Source of the DNA: Chitinophaga sp. Ak27
GTDB taxonomy: Bacteria; Bacteroidota; Bacteroidia; Chitinophagales; Chitinophagaceae
Length of the DNA stretch: 64,000 bases
Direction of reading: 5' to 3'
Assembly: GCF_012726295.1 (NCBI RefSeq)
Contig: NZ_JABAOB010000001.1
Coordinates: 1,302,001 to 1,366,000 of the forward strand
Shown: positions 51,897 through 62,223 of the stretch, one piece after another
Position numbering within the stretch: position 1 is the first letter of the stretch
Layout: each line of letters opens with the position of its first letter
The notes under the pieces: model-generated
What the model saw: only the letters and a program-made list of their open reading frames with translations
What the model was told of the DNA's origin: nothing
Databases searched by the model: none
Translations under genes and position numbers: made by a program

Positions 51897-53372
51897 TTAA
51901 TATGCTCTTGCGAACAACACCCTTTCTTTAGAAGGTTTACCGGTCAGGATACAGGTACCTGCTTCTTGCGGGTTATTCAGCGGGATGCAGCGAATGGTCG
52001 CTTTCGTACGGTCTTTGATCTGTTCTTCTGTTTCGGCGGTACCGTCCCAGTGAGCAGATACAAAGCCACCTTTTTCATCCAGCACTTTCACCAGTTCATC
52101 GAAGGTATCTACCCGGGTAATGTGGCTGTCGCGGTAGGCTTTAGCCTTATCAAAGAGATTGAGTTGTATTTCGTCGAGCAGGTCTTTGATGCGGGCTGGT
52201 AGTCCGTCGAGCGACATGCTCATTTTTTCTTTTGTATCCCTGCGGGCAACTTCCACGCTATTATTTTCAAGATCCCTTGCACCGATGGCGATACGAACGG
52301 GAACGCCCTTCATTTCATATTCTGCGAATTTCCATCCTGGGCGGGAATTGTCGGAGTCGTCGTATTTCACGATGATACCGGCGTTTCTCAGTTCTTTCAC
52401 GATGACGTTTACCTTTTCATCGAGCCCTGCTTTCTGATCTGCTCCTTTATAGATAGGCACAATCACTACCTGTATAGGTGCTATTTTAGGTGGCAGCACT
52501 AGTCCTTCATCATCGCTGTGTACCATAATGAGTGCGCCGATGAGGCGGGTGGATACGCCCCAGGAGGTAGCCCATACGTGTTCCAGTTTATTTTCTTTAT
52601 TGGAAAACTGTACATCGAAGGCTTTGGCGAAGTTTTGCCCCAGGAAGTGGGAGGTACCGGCCTGTAGGGCTTTACCATCCTGCATGAGGGCTTCCACGCA
52701 ATAGGTTTCTACTGCGCCGGCAAATCTCTCGCTGGGTGACTTCACGCCACGGATGACGGGTACAGCCATAAAGTTTTCTGCAAAGTCGGCGTATACGTCG
52801 AGCATCTGTTCTGTTTCCGCGATAGCTTCTTCCGCGGTAGCGTGGGCGGTGTGGCCTTCCTGCCAGAGGAATTCTGCGGTGCGGAGAAACAGGCGGGTGC
52901 GCATCTCCCAGCGAACTACGTTGGCCCATTGGTTAATGAGTAATGGCAGATCACGGTAAGATTGAATCCAGTCTTTATAAGTATTCCAGATAATAGTTTC
53001 GGACGTGGGTCGAACGATGAGTTCTTCTTCCAGCTTAGCTTCGGGGTCAACGATGACGCCGCCGCCGTTTGGATCATTTTTGAGGCGATAGTGTGTTACT
53101 ACTGCGCATTCCTTTGCGAAGCCTTCTACGTGGGCGGCTTCTTTACTTAAAAAGCTTTTGGGGATGAACAGCGGAAAATATGCGTTCTGGTGGCCGGTTT
53201 CCTTGAATTTGCGATCCAGTACGTCGCGCATTGCTTCCCATAATGCAAAGCCGTATGGTTTAATCACCATACATCCCCGCACGGCAGAGTAGTCTGCCAG
53301 TCCGCCTTTCAATACCAGGTCGTTGTACCATTTTGAATAGTCTTCCGAGCGGGCTGTAATCTCTTTACTCAT
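51897..53372 (-). CDS. proS: Prolyl-tRNA synthetase (type 3, archaeal/eukaryotic-like)
   Basis: A 491-residue class II synthetase without the large bacterial editing insert. Motifs seen: [16 protein letters not shown] (motif 1 region), [38 protein letters not shown] (motif 2), [14 protein letters not shown] and the motif 3 area [21 protein letters not shown]. The C-terminal anticodon-binding domain follows, ending in RVLFARAY. This short form is common in Bacteroidota. A candidate -7 box (TATTTTTG, minus strand) lies at 53435-53442. Confidence 0.96.
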   Translation of the reverse strand: MSKEITARSEDYSKWYNDLVLKGGLADYSAVRGCMVIKPYGFALWEAMRDVLDRKFKETGHQNAYFPLFIPKSFLSKEAAHVEGFAKECAVVTHYRLKNDPNGGGVIVDPEAKLEEELIVRPTSETIIWNTYKDWIQSYRDLPLLINQWANVVRWEMRTRLFLRTAEFLWQEGHTAHATAEEAIAETEQMLDVYADFAENFMAVPVIRGVKSPSERFAGAVETYCVEALMQDGKALQAGTSHFLGQNFAKAFDVQFSNKENKLEHVWATSWGVSTRLIGALIMVHSDDEGLVLPPKIAPIQVVIVPIYKGADQKAGLDEKVNVIVKELRNAGIIVKYDDSDNSRPGWKFAEYEMKGVPVRIAIGARDLENNSVEVARRDTKEKMSMSLDGLPARIKDLLDEIQLNLFDKAKAYRDSHITRVDTFDELVKVLDEKGGFVSAHWDGTAETEEQIKDRTKATIRCIPLNNPQEAGTCILTGKPSKERVLFARAY

Positions 53373-53657
53373 AAAAATTATACCTTATTTATATATCGTT
53401 TATTTTAAACCAATTACGCATCAATTTATCCTGTCAAAAATAAGTTCTCCAGCCGGGCAATAAAGGCTGAATTGGCTTAGTTTTTGTCGAATTTTACGTA
53501 AGAAGAAAATGCCACAAACATAGATGAAAAACATAACTGTGCAAACAGTTATCAGAAAATATTATATAGTCGTCTGTGTTATTGTAACTTTCTGACTATT
53601 AAATCCGTTTAAAAGAAGTAAATTTACTACACGAATCACGCTTAAAATATATTTCAA

Positions 53658-54722
53658 ATGAAGCCTATATTATACATGGGACTGGCAGCATCGCTCACAT
53701 TGGGGGCGTGTTCCAGCACATATAAAACGGCTCAGACACCGGATGATGTTTATTATTCTCCGCGTCAGCAGCAGCAGGGCTCCTATGCCTCCAACAATGG
53801 ATCCAGCGGCAACAGCCGCCAGGATGAGAATGATGGTACTTATGTAGAAGGTGTACAGGATGAAGGTACCTATGTGACCTATGACGATGACCAGGGCGAT
53901 TACCAGCGTCGTTTAAACAGATTTGGCAGCAGTGGCAGCAGCTATTCCGGGGGTTACTGGGATGGGTACAATGCAGCTTCCAACCTGTATTTCGGCAGTT
54001 ATGGTATGGGCTGGGGCAGCGGATTTGGCTGGGGTTACAGTCCATATAGCAGCTTCTATGGTCCTTCTCTGAGCCTGGGCTTAGGCTGGGGCTGGGGCGG
54101 CGGTTACTATAGCCCATGGGGCAGCAGTTTCTATGGTGGTTGGGGTTATCCTTACATTGGTAGTTACTGGCCTTCTTACTACTATGGTGGCTACCCTTAT
54201 TATGGTGGTGGCTATTGGGGTCATGGCGGTGGATACTGGGGACATGGTGGTGGTTATTACACCAGCCGTCCTTCTAATTCCTACGGCCCGGTAAGATCCA
54301 GCGGCGAAAGAATTCCAAGGGCCAGCTATACCAGCGGTGGCGGTGTGGTAGGCGGCAGCGGTAACGGTGGTTATTCCCGTCCTTCCCGCAGCGGTACTTT
54401 GCAACCGGTGAATGGCAATGGTAACGGTGGTTATGTAAACCCATCAGGTGACAGACCGCGCAGAGTTTTCCAACAGAGCAGCTCTGAAAGACCTGTTATT
54501 TCCCGCCCTTCCGGCAGCTATAACAATTATCCTAGCAATAATAACGGTGGTGGTAATTATTCCCGTCCGCAGCGCGTAGAATACAGCAGACCTGCACCGA
54601 GTCAGCCGAGCTACTCTCCTCCTTCCGGTGGTAGTGGTCGTGTTGGCGGCGGCGGAGGTGGTGGCAACTCCGGCGGTGGCGGAGGCGGTGGTTACAGCCG
54701 TCCTTCCAGAGGGGGCCGTTAA
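53658..54722 (+). CDS. Gly/Ser/Tyr-rich lipoprotein
   Basis: A 354-residue lipoprotein (SLTLGAC, Cys18). After an Asp/Gln/Ser-rich stretch, residues about 95-205 are extremely rich in Gly, Tyr, Trp and Ser (GGYWGHGGGYWGHGGGYY). The tail is rich in Arg, Pro, Ser and Gly with several SRPSR or YSRP units. No folded domain is recognised. It is likely a surface-exposed low-complexity protein; adhesion, structural or RNA-like condensate roles are all guesses. A terminator follows. Confidence 0.88.
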   Translation: MKPILYMGLAASLTLGACSSTYKTAQTPDDVYYSPRQQQQGSYASNNGSSGNSRQDENDGTYVEGVQDEGTYVTYDDDQGDYQRRLNRFGSSGSSYSGGYWDGYNAASNLYFGSYGMGWGSGFGWGYSPYSSFYGPSLSLGLGWGWGGGYYSPWGSSFYGGWGYPYIGSYWPSYYYGGYPYYGGGYWGHGGGYWGHGGGYYTSRPSNSYGPVRSSGERIPRASYTSGGGVVGGSGNGGYSRPSRSGTLQPVNGNGNGGYVNPSGDRPRRVFQQSSSERPVISRPSGSYNNYPSNNNGGGNYSRPQRVEYSRPAPSQPSYSPPSGGSGRVGGGGGGGNSGGGGGGGYSRPSRGGR

Positions 54723-54739
54723 TTAAAAACATTGACAAG

Positions 54740-54768
54740 ATAAGCGTAGCCTAAAAACCTACGCTTAT
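54740..54768 (+). terminator. Terminator after the Gly/Tyr-rich lipoprotein gene
   Basis: Perfect 10-bp stem ATAAGCGTAG / CTACGCTTAT followed by a T run. Confidence 0.9.
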
Positions 54769-54880
54769 TTTTTATCTCCATACAAGGTTTTGCCTATATA
54801 ACCGTTATACAGACTGCAGTACGTGCTAGCAACTACAGCGTTTACCTGCAAGCAAATCTCATTTTTTAAGACCACAGATC

Positions 54881-56437
54881 ATGATTAAAAGACTTTATCC
54901 TCTTTTAGGCGGCTTGTTTATTTCTGCAACAGCCCTGGCACAGAGTTCCAACGATGCATTGCTTTATTCGCCCTTACAACCTCATGGTACCGCCAGAACC
55001 CAGGCGTTAGGCGGAGCAGGCGTTGGCCTGGGAGGAGATTATTCATCCGCCCACATTAACCCGGCAGGTATTGCCGTATTTAAAACAGGAGAATTCTTGA
55101 TTTCCGGAGCCGTTAATATCAATAACAATACATCTACCTGGTTACCTAATCCGAATGGAGATAAGACAACCGGCAACCGGAGCAATTTCCAGGTGCCCAA
55201 TATCGGGGTAATCTTTGCCACTAACAAAAACAGCGGCCGCAGTACCTGGAACAACATCACTTTTTCACTGGGTATGGACCGCCTGGCCAACTATAATAAC
55301 CAAATTGCTATTGCAGGAAGGAATACCAATTCCTCTTATTCCGATTCCTGGGTAGATGATATTTTCAGCGGCAACAAAGCTACCCAGGCCCTGGGTACTG
55401 ATCTGGGCTTCAGCACCGGCCTGATTGCCGACTTCCAGCCAACGGGCGGGGGTAATAAAGAACCGATGAGCTTAGCTTCTCCAAAAAGACAAATTGGGAA
55501 CCTGCCATCCGTTGACCAGCGCGGTATGCTGAAAACAGAAGGTGGTTTGAACGAATATGTTTTTGCTATTGGCGGGAACTATGGCGATCGCCTGTACATT
55601 GGCGCCAGCCTGAACCTGCCCAGCATCAACTACAAGGAATCCCTCACCTGGTCAGAAGATGATGTGAGCAAAAATCCCAACAACAACTTTTCTTATTTTG
55701 ATTATTACAAGAACCTGAAACGTACCGGTTTGGGTATTGGCGGTAAGGTGGGTATTCTCTATAAAGTAACCGACCGTTTCAGAGTAGGCGGTACTTTTGT
55801 GACACCAACCTTCTACTCGCTTCATGACGCCATCACTTCTGAACTTTATTCTGATGTAGAAGATGGAAAAAAAGAAGTGAGCGCATTCTCTGTTGATCAA
55901 ACTAATGGTTATGCCGTAGAAAGTGATTACAACTTTACTGCTCCACTGCGTGCAGCTGCCGGGGCATCTTACTTCTTCGGTAACCTGCAGGATGCACGCA
56001 GCACACAAGGTTTTATCACGGCTGATTATGAGTTTGTAAACCAGGCCAGTGGTAAATTCCGGATGAGTGATGATAAAGGCACCCAGAACCTGTTAAACAA
56101 TAATATCAACGCTATTTACCGCTCTACTTCCAATTTACGTGCAGGTGCAGAACTGAAATTCATGTCGATGTACGCGGTAAGAGCCGGCTTTGCCTGGTAT
56201 GCCAACCCATACAGCAATGATGCTTACAATGCCGGCATAGATGCTTCCCGCAAAGTATATAGCGGTGGTATCGGTTTCCGCAACAAGGGTTTTTATGCCG
56301 ATGCTACTTATAGCTATACACAGGGCAACGACAGGTACCAGCCTTATACAGTGTATGAAGCGTCACTCAGTCCAAAGGCAGCCAGCCTGGATTATACACG
56401 GAGCAATATTATGCTGACCATCGGGTTTAAATTCTAA
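54881..56437 (+). CDS. Outer-membrane porin of the OmpP1/FadL family
   Basis: A 518-residue outer-membrane protein with a signal peptide ending ATALAQ. The N-terminal plug pattern GTARTQALGGAGVGLGGDYS followed by INPAGIAVF is typical of OmpP1/FadL transporters, which move hydrophobic compounds across the outer membrane. The remainder is a beta barrel with alternating hydrophobic residues and a final SLDYTRSNIMLTIGFKF strand ending in Phe. It follows the Gly/Tyr-rich lipoprotein gene, but a terminator separates them. Confidence 0.88.
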   Translation: MIKRLYPLLGGLFISATALAQSSNDALLYSPLQPHGTARTQALGGAGVGLGGDYSSAHINPAGIAVFKTGEFLISGAVNINNNTSTWLPNPNGDKTTGNRSNFQVPNIGVIFATNKNSGRSTWNNITFSLGMDRLANYNNQIAIAGRNTNSSYSDSWVDDIFSGNKATQALGTDLGFSTGLIADFQPTGGGNKEPMSLASPKRQIGNLPSVDQRGMLKTEGGLNEYVFAIGGNYGDRLYIGASLNLPSINYKESLTWSEDDVSKNPNNNFSYFDYYKNLKRTGLGIGGKVGILYKVTDRFRVGGTFVTPTFYSLHDAITSELYSDVEDGKKEVSAFSVDQTNGYAVESDYNFTAPLRAAAGASYFFGNLQDARSTQGFITADYEFVNQASGKFRMSDDKGTQNLLNNNINAIYRSTSNLRAGAELKFMSMYAVRAGFAWYANPYSNDAYNAGIDASRKVYSGGIGFRNKGFYADATYSYTQGNDRYQPYTVYEASLSPKAASLDYTRSNIMLTIGFKF

Positions 56438-56454
56438 GCAAGTTATTTCCTGAT

Positions 56455-56495
56455 AAATTAAAAGGTCGGGGTAGTATATCCGGACCTTTTAATTT
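56455..56495. terminator. Bidirectional terminator between convergent genes
   Basis: Perfect 13-bp stem AAATTAAAAGGTC / GACCTTTTAATTT between the FadL-like and ABC permease genes. Confidence 0.88.
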
Positions 56496-56510
56496 ATCTG
56501 AAGTTTGACG

Positions 56511-58880
56511 TTATTCCATTTTTAAGCTCTTTACGGGGTTTTCGGTAGCTGCACGGATGGTTTGATAACTTACCGTCAATATGGTAATACCCAAAATGGC
56601 ACCGCCTGCCAACAGGAACACGCCTGGTCCCAGTTGAATATGCCAGGCAAAGCTGTTCAGCCAGCGGTCCATGCAATACCAGGCGAGTGGTAATCCAATC
56701 AACACCGCCAGGAGTACGGCACGCAGCAGCTCTTTGGATAGCATCATCACGATATTGGCCACCGTAGCGCCTAACACCTTGCGGATGCTGACCTCCTTGC
56801 GTTTACTTTCTGCTGTGAACATGGCCAGGCCAAACAATCCCAGGCAGGAAATCAATACCGCCAGCCCGGTGAAGTACCGGGAAAGCGCCGCCACTCTATT
56901 TTCCGCGACATATTGCGCCTGGTAATCCTCATTCAGGAATTTGTAATCGAAGATAAATCCTGGATTGTATGACTGGTAGAAAGCAGCCAGTTTATCGAGC
57001 ACCGCTTTTGTTTGCCCTCCTTTTATTTTTACCATTACCGTACTGTTGTGAAAGTCGAGCGTGAAAAACTGGGGCTTGATTGTTTCGTGCAGCGACTGGA
57101 AGTGGAAATCTTTCACTACTCCTATAATCGTGGTGGTAATACCATTGAACGAGATAACTTTTCCTACCGGATCAGTGATACCCATGGCTTTGATAGCCGC
57201 TTCATTAAAGATGATATTAAAGCTATCCGTGCCGAAGTTGCGGGAAAACGGCCGGCCAGCCGCCATTTCCAGGCCCAGCGTTTCAATCATATCGTAATTA
57301 ACCTGGACTGGACGATAGAGAATCGTTTTATCTATACCTCTTCCCTTCCAGTTATAACCCATAGAAGGCGCTCCCAGCAGGTTGCCTACCATGCCGGATG
57401 CATTTACCACGCCGGGGATTTTCTTTACAGCTGCTAAAAAGGCAGGCATGCCTTCTTTGGCAACTTTGCCTTCCGCATCGAAATATACCACATTGTCTTT
57501 ATCGTAGCCCGGCTTTTTGGACTGTATATAAGCGATTTGCCGACAGATGGTAATCACTGCCACCATGAAAAGTACGGAGAGCGTAAACTGAAATACCACG
57601 AGGCCTTTCCGGGCGAGCAGCTGTCCTGTTGCGCCGGGGAGCTTTCCTTTCAATACCGTGAGTGGATTGAATCCTGAGAGATATAAAGCGGGGTAACTTC
57701 CCGCCAATAAACCGGTAAAGAAGGTGATACCCAGTATAGACAGCACCATGCCTGGTGTAGGAGTCAGTGATAATGTTTTGCCGGTAACAAGGTTGAATTG
57801 TGGCAACAGCAGGGCTACCAGCAAGAGGGCAATAAGAAGCGCGATGAAAGTCATCATCATAGACTCACCCAGGTACTGGAAGATCAGGGTAGCGCGGTTG
57901 GCGCCAATAGTTTTACGGATACCCATTTCTTTCATTCTGTCGGAAGCCCGGGCAGTAGAGAGATTAACGAAGTTGATGCCTGCAATCAGCAGGATAAAAA
58001 GTGCGATGAGCGAAAATAATCTTACGTAGCTGATCCTCCCTCCTACCGATACGCCATTTTCGAAATCGCCGTAGAGGTAGTTGTTGCTGTAACGTTGGAG
58101 AAACAGCTGTCGCGGCGTGCCGGCACCACGGGTAATGCTGGTCATATATTGGCTCAGCTTTGCATTGAACGCAGGTACATTGATACCTTCTTTAGTGACC
58201 AGGTATGTGAGAAAAGGACCTTGCGGGTCCATTTGCGTAATATTCATGATATCTTTGAACGCATCGAAGGGTAGTATAAAATCGAATTGCGCCGAGGAAT
58301 TAGCAGGCATGTTTTTCAGGACACCGGTAACAATGCTGTTTTTTTTAATGACATCGAACTGCCAGTTGATAGTTTTCCCCACTGCATTTGCTGCATTGTG
58401 AAAGAGTGTCTGGGCGAGTTTTTCAGAAATAACGATGCCGTTTTTATCCTGCAATACCTGTTGTGCATTTCCCTGTAACAGTGGATAGGAGAAAACGCGG
58501 AGATAATCTTTCCCTGCGAAAATGCCACCGGCTTTGCTGTTTTGTTTACCGGCAGCCATTATTGCTTTAGGGAACCAGGACGGGGGCGTACTTACCGCTG
58601 CATATGCAACTTCCGGCATGGTGGCAACAAGCGTTTCCGCTAACATGGCCGGTGTTTCCCCGGAGGTAACGATGCCTTTTTCATGTGGTTTATTTTCCAT
58701 TACCTGGAACAGGTGCTGGTCGTGCTGGTGAAAGCGATCGAATGTCAGCTCATCGTGTATCCACAAATATATCAAAAACGTACAGGCGAGACCGGTAGAG
58801 AGGCCTGCCAGGTTGAGCGTAGTAAAGCGCTTGTTCTTGGTGAGCTGGCGCCAGGCAATTTTCAGGTAGTTTTTAATCAT
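56511..58880 (-). CDS. MacB/FtsX-type ABC transporter permease
   Basis: A 789-residue permease of the MacB/FtsX family with the duplicated layout common in Bacteroidota: an N-terminal membrane helix (NLAGLSTGLACTFLIYLWI), a periplasmic core, an FtsX domain of three helices near residues 285-400, then a second periplasmic core and a final FtsX domain (LAMFTAESKRKEVSIRKVLGA). No ATPase gene is next to it, so its partner is elsewhere. It may export a peptide, lipid or antibiotic, or transmit a mechanical signal. Confidence 0.93.
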   Translation of the reverse strand: MIKNYLKIAWRQLTKNKRFTTLNLAGLSTGLACTFLIYLWIHDELTFDRFHQHDQHLFQVMENKPHEKGIVTSGETPAMLAETLVATMPEVAYAAVSTPPSWFPKAIMAAGKQNSKAGGIFAGKDYLRVFSYPLLQGNAQQVLQDKNGIVISEKLAQTLFHNAANAVGKTINWQFDVIKKNSIVTGVLKNMPANSSAQFDFILPFDAFKDIMNITQMDPQGPFLTYLVTKEGINVPAFNAKLSQYMTSITRGAGTPRQLFLQRYSNNYLYGDFENGVSVGGRISYVRLFSLIALFILLIAGINFVNLSTARASDRMKEMGIRKTIGANRATLIFQYLGESMMMTFIALLIALLLVALLLPQFNLVTGKTLSLTPTPGMVLSILGITFFTGLLAGSYPALYLSGFNPLTVLKGKLPGATGQLLARKGLVVFQFTLSVLFMVAVITICRQIAYIQSKKPGYDKDNVVYFDAEGKVAKEGMPAFLAAVKKIPGVVNASGMVGNLLGAPSMGYNWKGRGIDKTILYRPVQVNYDMIETLGLEMAAGRPFSRNFGTDSFNIIFNEAAIKAMGITDPVGKVISFNGITTTIIGVVKDFHFQSLHETIKPQFFTLDFHNSTVMVKIKGGQTKAVLDKLAAFYQSYNPGFIFDYKFLNEDYQAQYVAENRVAALSRYFTGLAVLISCLGLFGLAMFTAESKRKEVSIRKVLGATVANIVMMLSKELLRAVLLAVLIGLPLAWYCMDRWLNSFAWHIQLGPGVFLLAGGAILGITILTVSYQTIRAATENPVKSLKME

Positions 58881-59035
58881 AAGCGGCTCATTTATCCCCT
58901 GTGAGGGAGTGGGTTGGAAAGCGGAGCAGCGAACGGAGTGCCATGATTACATCTCTATAAAAGTAAATTATTTATACATACAAAATAAATAAACAGTGTC
59001 CACTTTTGATACAGTAATTGTTCACAAATGTAAGG

Positions 59036-59935
59036 TTATAGCTGTTGTTGTATCCAGGTAACAATATCTTTCACCTGGCGGGGATCGAACCATTGGAAGG
59101 CGGCATCTTTCCTGAACCAGGTGAGTTGCCTTTTGGCGTATTGACGGGTATGTGTTTTGATATCGTTGATGGCCTGATCGAGGGAAATGTGTCCATCGAG
59201 GAACTGGAATACTTCCTGGTATCCAACCGTGCGGAGTGCGTTGTGTTCGCGGTAGGGGGTTACCGACCGTACTTCTTCCACGAGGCCGGCGTGGATCATT
59301 TGGTCTACGCGGTAATGGATGTTGTGGTGTAGTTGTTCTTTAGGGAGGGTGATTCCTATTTTGATAATACGGAAATCGCGGGGTGTACGGTTGGCGGTGC
59401 GGAAGGTGGTAATAGATTTTCCGGTAGCGTTGAGCACTTCCAGGGCGCGGATGAGGCGCTGTGGGTTCTGGGTTTCCGCAATGGCATAGAAGTCCGGATC
59501 TCTTTCCTGGAGTTGTTGCTGGAGCCAGGCAATGCCGTGTTGCACAAATTGGTCGTTGAGATGGGTGCGTATGCCCGGGGGAATAGCGGGCATATCGTCT
59601 ATTCCTTCGGCGAAGGCCCTGATATAGAGGCCGGTGCCGCCGCACATAATAGCCACGTCGTTCTGTTGGAATATTTCCCGGGTGTACCCGAGGGAGAGTT
59701 TTTCGTAGATGCCGGCGTTGATATCTTCTTTTATGCTGTGGGAATTGATGAAATAGTGTGGAGCGGCCTCCAGTTCTTCAGGAGAGGGCTTTGCAGTGCC
59801 GACGGTAATTTCGCGGTAGCACTGCCGGGAGTCGGCAGAGATCACGGCGGTATTGAACAGTTGTGCCAGCTGTATGGACAAGGCTGTTTTACCGGAGGCA
59901 GTGGGTCCTGCGATGACGATAACCGTTTTTTGCAT
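59036..59935 (-). CDS. miaA: tRNA dimethylallyltransferase
   Basis: Adds the isopentenyl group to A37 of tRNAs that read UNN codons. The start at 59935 gives 299 residues and begins MQKTVIVIAGPTASGKT, the usual P-loop at the extreme N-terminus; the longer reading to 60001 adds 22 atypical residues. Further motifs are ISADSRQCYREITVGTAKP, CGGTGLYIRAFAEGID and RQYAKRQLTWFRKD. It lies next to other tRNA-processing genes on the same strand, and miaB (the next enzyme) is at the other end of the window. Confidence 0.96.
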   Translation of the reverse strand: MQKTVIVIAGPTASGKTALSIQLAQLFNTAVISADSRQCYREITVGTAKPSPEELEAAPHYFINSHSIKEDINAGIYEKLSLGYTREIFQQNDVAIMCGGTGLYIRAFAEGIDDMPAIPPGIRTHLNDQFVQHGIAWLQQQLQERDPDFYAIAETQNPQRLIRALEVLNATGKSITTFRTANRTPRDFRIIKIGITLPKEQLHHNIHYRVDQMIHAGLVEEVRSVTPYREHNALRTVGYQEVFQFLDGHISLDQAINDIKTHTRQYAKRQLTWFRKDAAFQWFDPRQVKDIVTWIQQQL

Positions 59936-60039
59936 ATCTGATGAGCTGAAAAGTGGACGGAGTTTTGAGCAGATGGCAGGTAGCACAATGGCTGTTGGCA
60001 TCTTCCCAAAACTCCGTTGTATCGTATTGGATAAATTAA

Positions 60040-60615
60040 CTAGAAATTACTTTCTTCTTCTGCGCCGAATTCTTCGCTATCGCCGCCCATGGCATCGCTT
60101 TCTTCTCCTTCTTCTCCGAAGCCATCGGCGTCCATACCTTCTTTGTTGAGGTCATATTTTTCCTCCATTTCCACGAGTTTGTCACCTACGAGACCTTTGG
60201 TACCATATTGGCTGGGCGCGAGGCCTTCTTTACGTACGCAGGCGGGGTAGGTAATTTTGCTGTTTTCGTCTTTGGAAACGCCGATCAGTTCTACGAGGAA
60301 AGACCAGTTTTTAGCGAAATCGTAGAGGTAAATAAATTTCTGGTTTGGATCTTTTACGGCGGCGGCGATCATGGTATCGGCCATGAGCAAGGGTTCCGCT
60401 TTGCGGGGCTGGTTATCCAGTTCGAGGATAATTTCACGGCCGCGTTGCCAGTTATCATTGCTACGGAAAAAAGTAGCTTTATGTTTTGAGTCAAATTCGA
60501 ATGCCTGCAAAATAGCTTGGTGAAATACTAAAAACGTCTGATTCGGCTTAATGGCAATGTCTCTGTAGACACTTTCATCTTCTTCCCAGTAAACTCTGAA
60601 TTTCAAAACCGGCAT
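60040..60615 (-). CDS. pRiA4b ORF-3-like protein with acidic tail
   Basis: A 191-residue protein with the pRiA4b ORF-3-like domain (LKFRVYWEEDESVYRDIAI, and FVYLYD-like FIYLYDFAKNWSFLVELIG). This family is also called TnpR-passenger-like, but its function is unknown. The C-terminal 30 residues are highly acidic (EEGEESDAMGGDSEEFGAEE). It lies between the CCA-adding enzyme and miaA genes on the same strand. No transposase or inverted repeat is nearby, so mobility is not indicated. Confidence 0.88.
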   Translation of the reverse strand: MPVLKFRVYWEEDESVYRDIAIKPNQTFLVFHQAILQAFEFDSKHKATFFRSNDNWQRGREIILELDNQPRKAEPLLMADTMIAAAVKDPNQKFIYLYDFAKNWSFLVELIGVSKDENSKITYPACVRKEGLAPSQYGTKGLVGDKLVEMEEKYDLNKEGMDADGFGEEGEESDAMGGDSEEFGAEEESNF

Positions 60616-60718
60616 GACAAAAAGGTTATATGTTAGATAATGTTTAAACAGGCCGCAGTGAGCGGTAGCCCCTATGCTGATGATTAGTTGTTATTATGGT
60701 TACGTAAAATTACCAATT

Positions 60719-62155
60719 TTATTTAACAGGGGTGAGATTCAATTCACCGGCTTTCTCCAATAAAAAAGCGTATGCTGCTTCGTACGTATTGGGGATATGG
60801 CCATCCAGGATAGCTTCTCTGATGGCATTTTTGAGATCACCTACTATTCTTCCGGGTTTCAGGCCGAAAGTTTCCATGATCATTTCACCGGTTACAGGAG
60901 GCTGCCAGTTGCGGATTTTGTCGCTTTCTTCCACTTCTTTGAGGCGTTTGCGCACCAGTTCAAAATTTTCCAGGTAACGTTTTACCTTGGCCCTGTTTTT
61001 TGAGGTGATATCTGCTTCGCAGAGCATCATGAGACTTTCGATATCATCGCCGGCATCGAACAGCAATCTGCGGATAGCCGAGTCTGTTATATTCTCTTTG
61101 GTGAGGCTGATAGGCCTGAGATGGAGTTCTACCAGTTTTTTCACCAGTTTCATTTTATCGCCCAGCGGTAGCTTAAGCCGGGTAAAGATACGGGTGACCA
61201 TCTTCCCTCCCACCGCATCGTGGCCGTGAAATGTCCAGCCGTGGCCTGGTTCAAATTTCTTGGTAGCAGGCTTACCGATATCGTGTAGCAGTGCGGCCCA
61301 TCTCAGCCAGAGGTCGCGGGTATTTTCCGAGATATTATCTACGACCTGCAAGGTATGATAAAAATTATCTTTATGCCCTTTTCCTTCGTACATCTCTACT
61401 CCCACCATATCGATCATTTGCGGGAAAATAATTTTGAGCAGGCCGGATTTATATAATAAGTCAAGGCCCACAGATGGTTTTGGGGAGAGCATGATCTTAT
61501 TAAACTCATCGGTAATTCTTTCCTGGGAGATGATGCGGATACGTTCTGCATTGCTACGGATAGCGGTGAAGGCGTTTTCATCGATGGTAAACTGCAGCTG
61601 GGATGCGAAGCGGATGGCTCTCATCATGCGCAGGGGGTCATCGCTGAAAGTTTGTTCAGGCGGCAGGGGTGTGCGGATCAGTTTTCTTTCGAGGTCGGCT
61701 AATCCTTCAAACGGATCGAGCAGGGTGCCATAATCTATATCTCTAAGGCTGATGGCCATTGCGTTGATCGTAAAATCGCGTCGGTTCTGGTCGTCCTGCA
61801 GGGTGCCTGCACTCACTTCCGGGTTACGTGATTCCTGGCGGTAGCTTTCTTTACGGGCGCCTACAAATTCAATTTCGAAGTCGTTCCACTTTACCTGGGC
61901 GGTGCCATAGGTTTTGAAGAAGCTAACGGGGATATTATCGCCGAGGCTTTGTCCGACTTTATGTGCGAGGGTGATCCCATCACCTACGCACACGATGTCC
62001 ATATCTTTAGTTTTCCTTCCCAACAGTTTGTCCCGCACAAAGCCCCCGATCAGATAGGCGGGTACGCCCAGTTCGTGGGCGGCCAAGGCTATCTTTTCCA
62101 GCACTTTTCTTTCCTGCAGGGAGCAGGGTATATCTAACGGTTTGCTGCTGATCAT
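60719..62155 (-). CDS. cca: CCA tRNA nucleotidyltransferase with HD domain
   Basis: A 478-residue class II nucleotidyltransferase that adds or repairs the 3' CCA of tRNA. The N-terminal catalytic motifs are LIGGFVRDKLLGRKTKDMDIV (the paired Asp in DMD bind metal) and RRDFTINAMA. The neck follows with DPLRMMRAIRFASQLQF. The C-terminal half carries an HD phosphohydrolase domain (ALLHDIGKPATKK). A TACATTTG -7 box lies at 62203-62210 on the minus strand, 48 bases before the start. Confidence 0.95.
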   Translation of the reverse strand: MISSKPLDIPCSLQERKVLEKIALAAHELGVPAYLIGGFVRDKLLGRKTKDMDIVCVGDGITLAHKVGQSLGDNIPVSFFKTYGTAQVKWNDFEIEFVGARKESYRQESRNPEVSAGTLQDDQNRRDFTINAMAISLRDIDYGTLLDPFEGLADLERKLIRTPLPPEQTFSDDPLRMMRAIRFASQLQFTIDENAFTAIRSNAERIRIISQERITDEFNKIMLSPKPSVGLDLLYKSGLLKIIFPQMIDMVGVEMYEGKGHKDNFYHTLQVVDNISENTRDLWLRWAALLHDIGKPATKKFEPGHGWTFHGHDAVGGKMVTRIFTRLKLPLGDKMKLVKKLVELHLRPISLTKENITDSAIRRLLFDAGDDIESLMMLCEADITSKNRAKVKRYLENFELVRKRLKEVEESDKIRNWQPPVTGEMIMETFGLKPGRIVGDLKNAIREAILDGHIPNTYEAAYAFLLEKAGELNLTPVK

Positions 62156-62202
62156 ATAAATATATTCCTGTTAAGTTTGTTCCTTTCGCTGAAACCAGGG
62201 CG

Positions 62203-62210
62203 CAAATGTA
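62203..62210 (-). promoter_or_regulatory. -7 element of the cca gene
   Basis: TACATTTG on the minus strand fits TAnnTTTG; no well-placed -33 TTG was seen. Confidence 0.4.
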
Positions 62211-62223
62211 ATAAATAAACAAT

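Noticed and set aside
53940..54720. Repetitive GC-rich stretch as a possible CRISPR or satellite
   Set aside because: It is codon-periodic and encodes the Gly/Tyr-rich lipoprotein; there are no fixed repeats with spacers.
60040..60615. Mobile element suggested by the TnpR-passenger name of the pRiA4b family
   Set aside because: No transposase, terminal inverted repeats or target duplication is seen around it.
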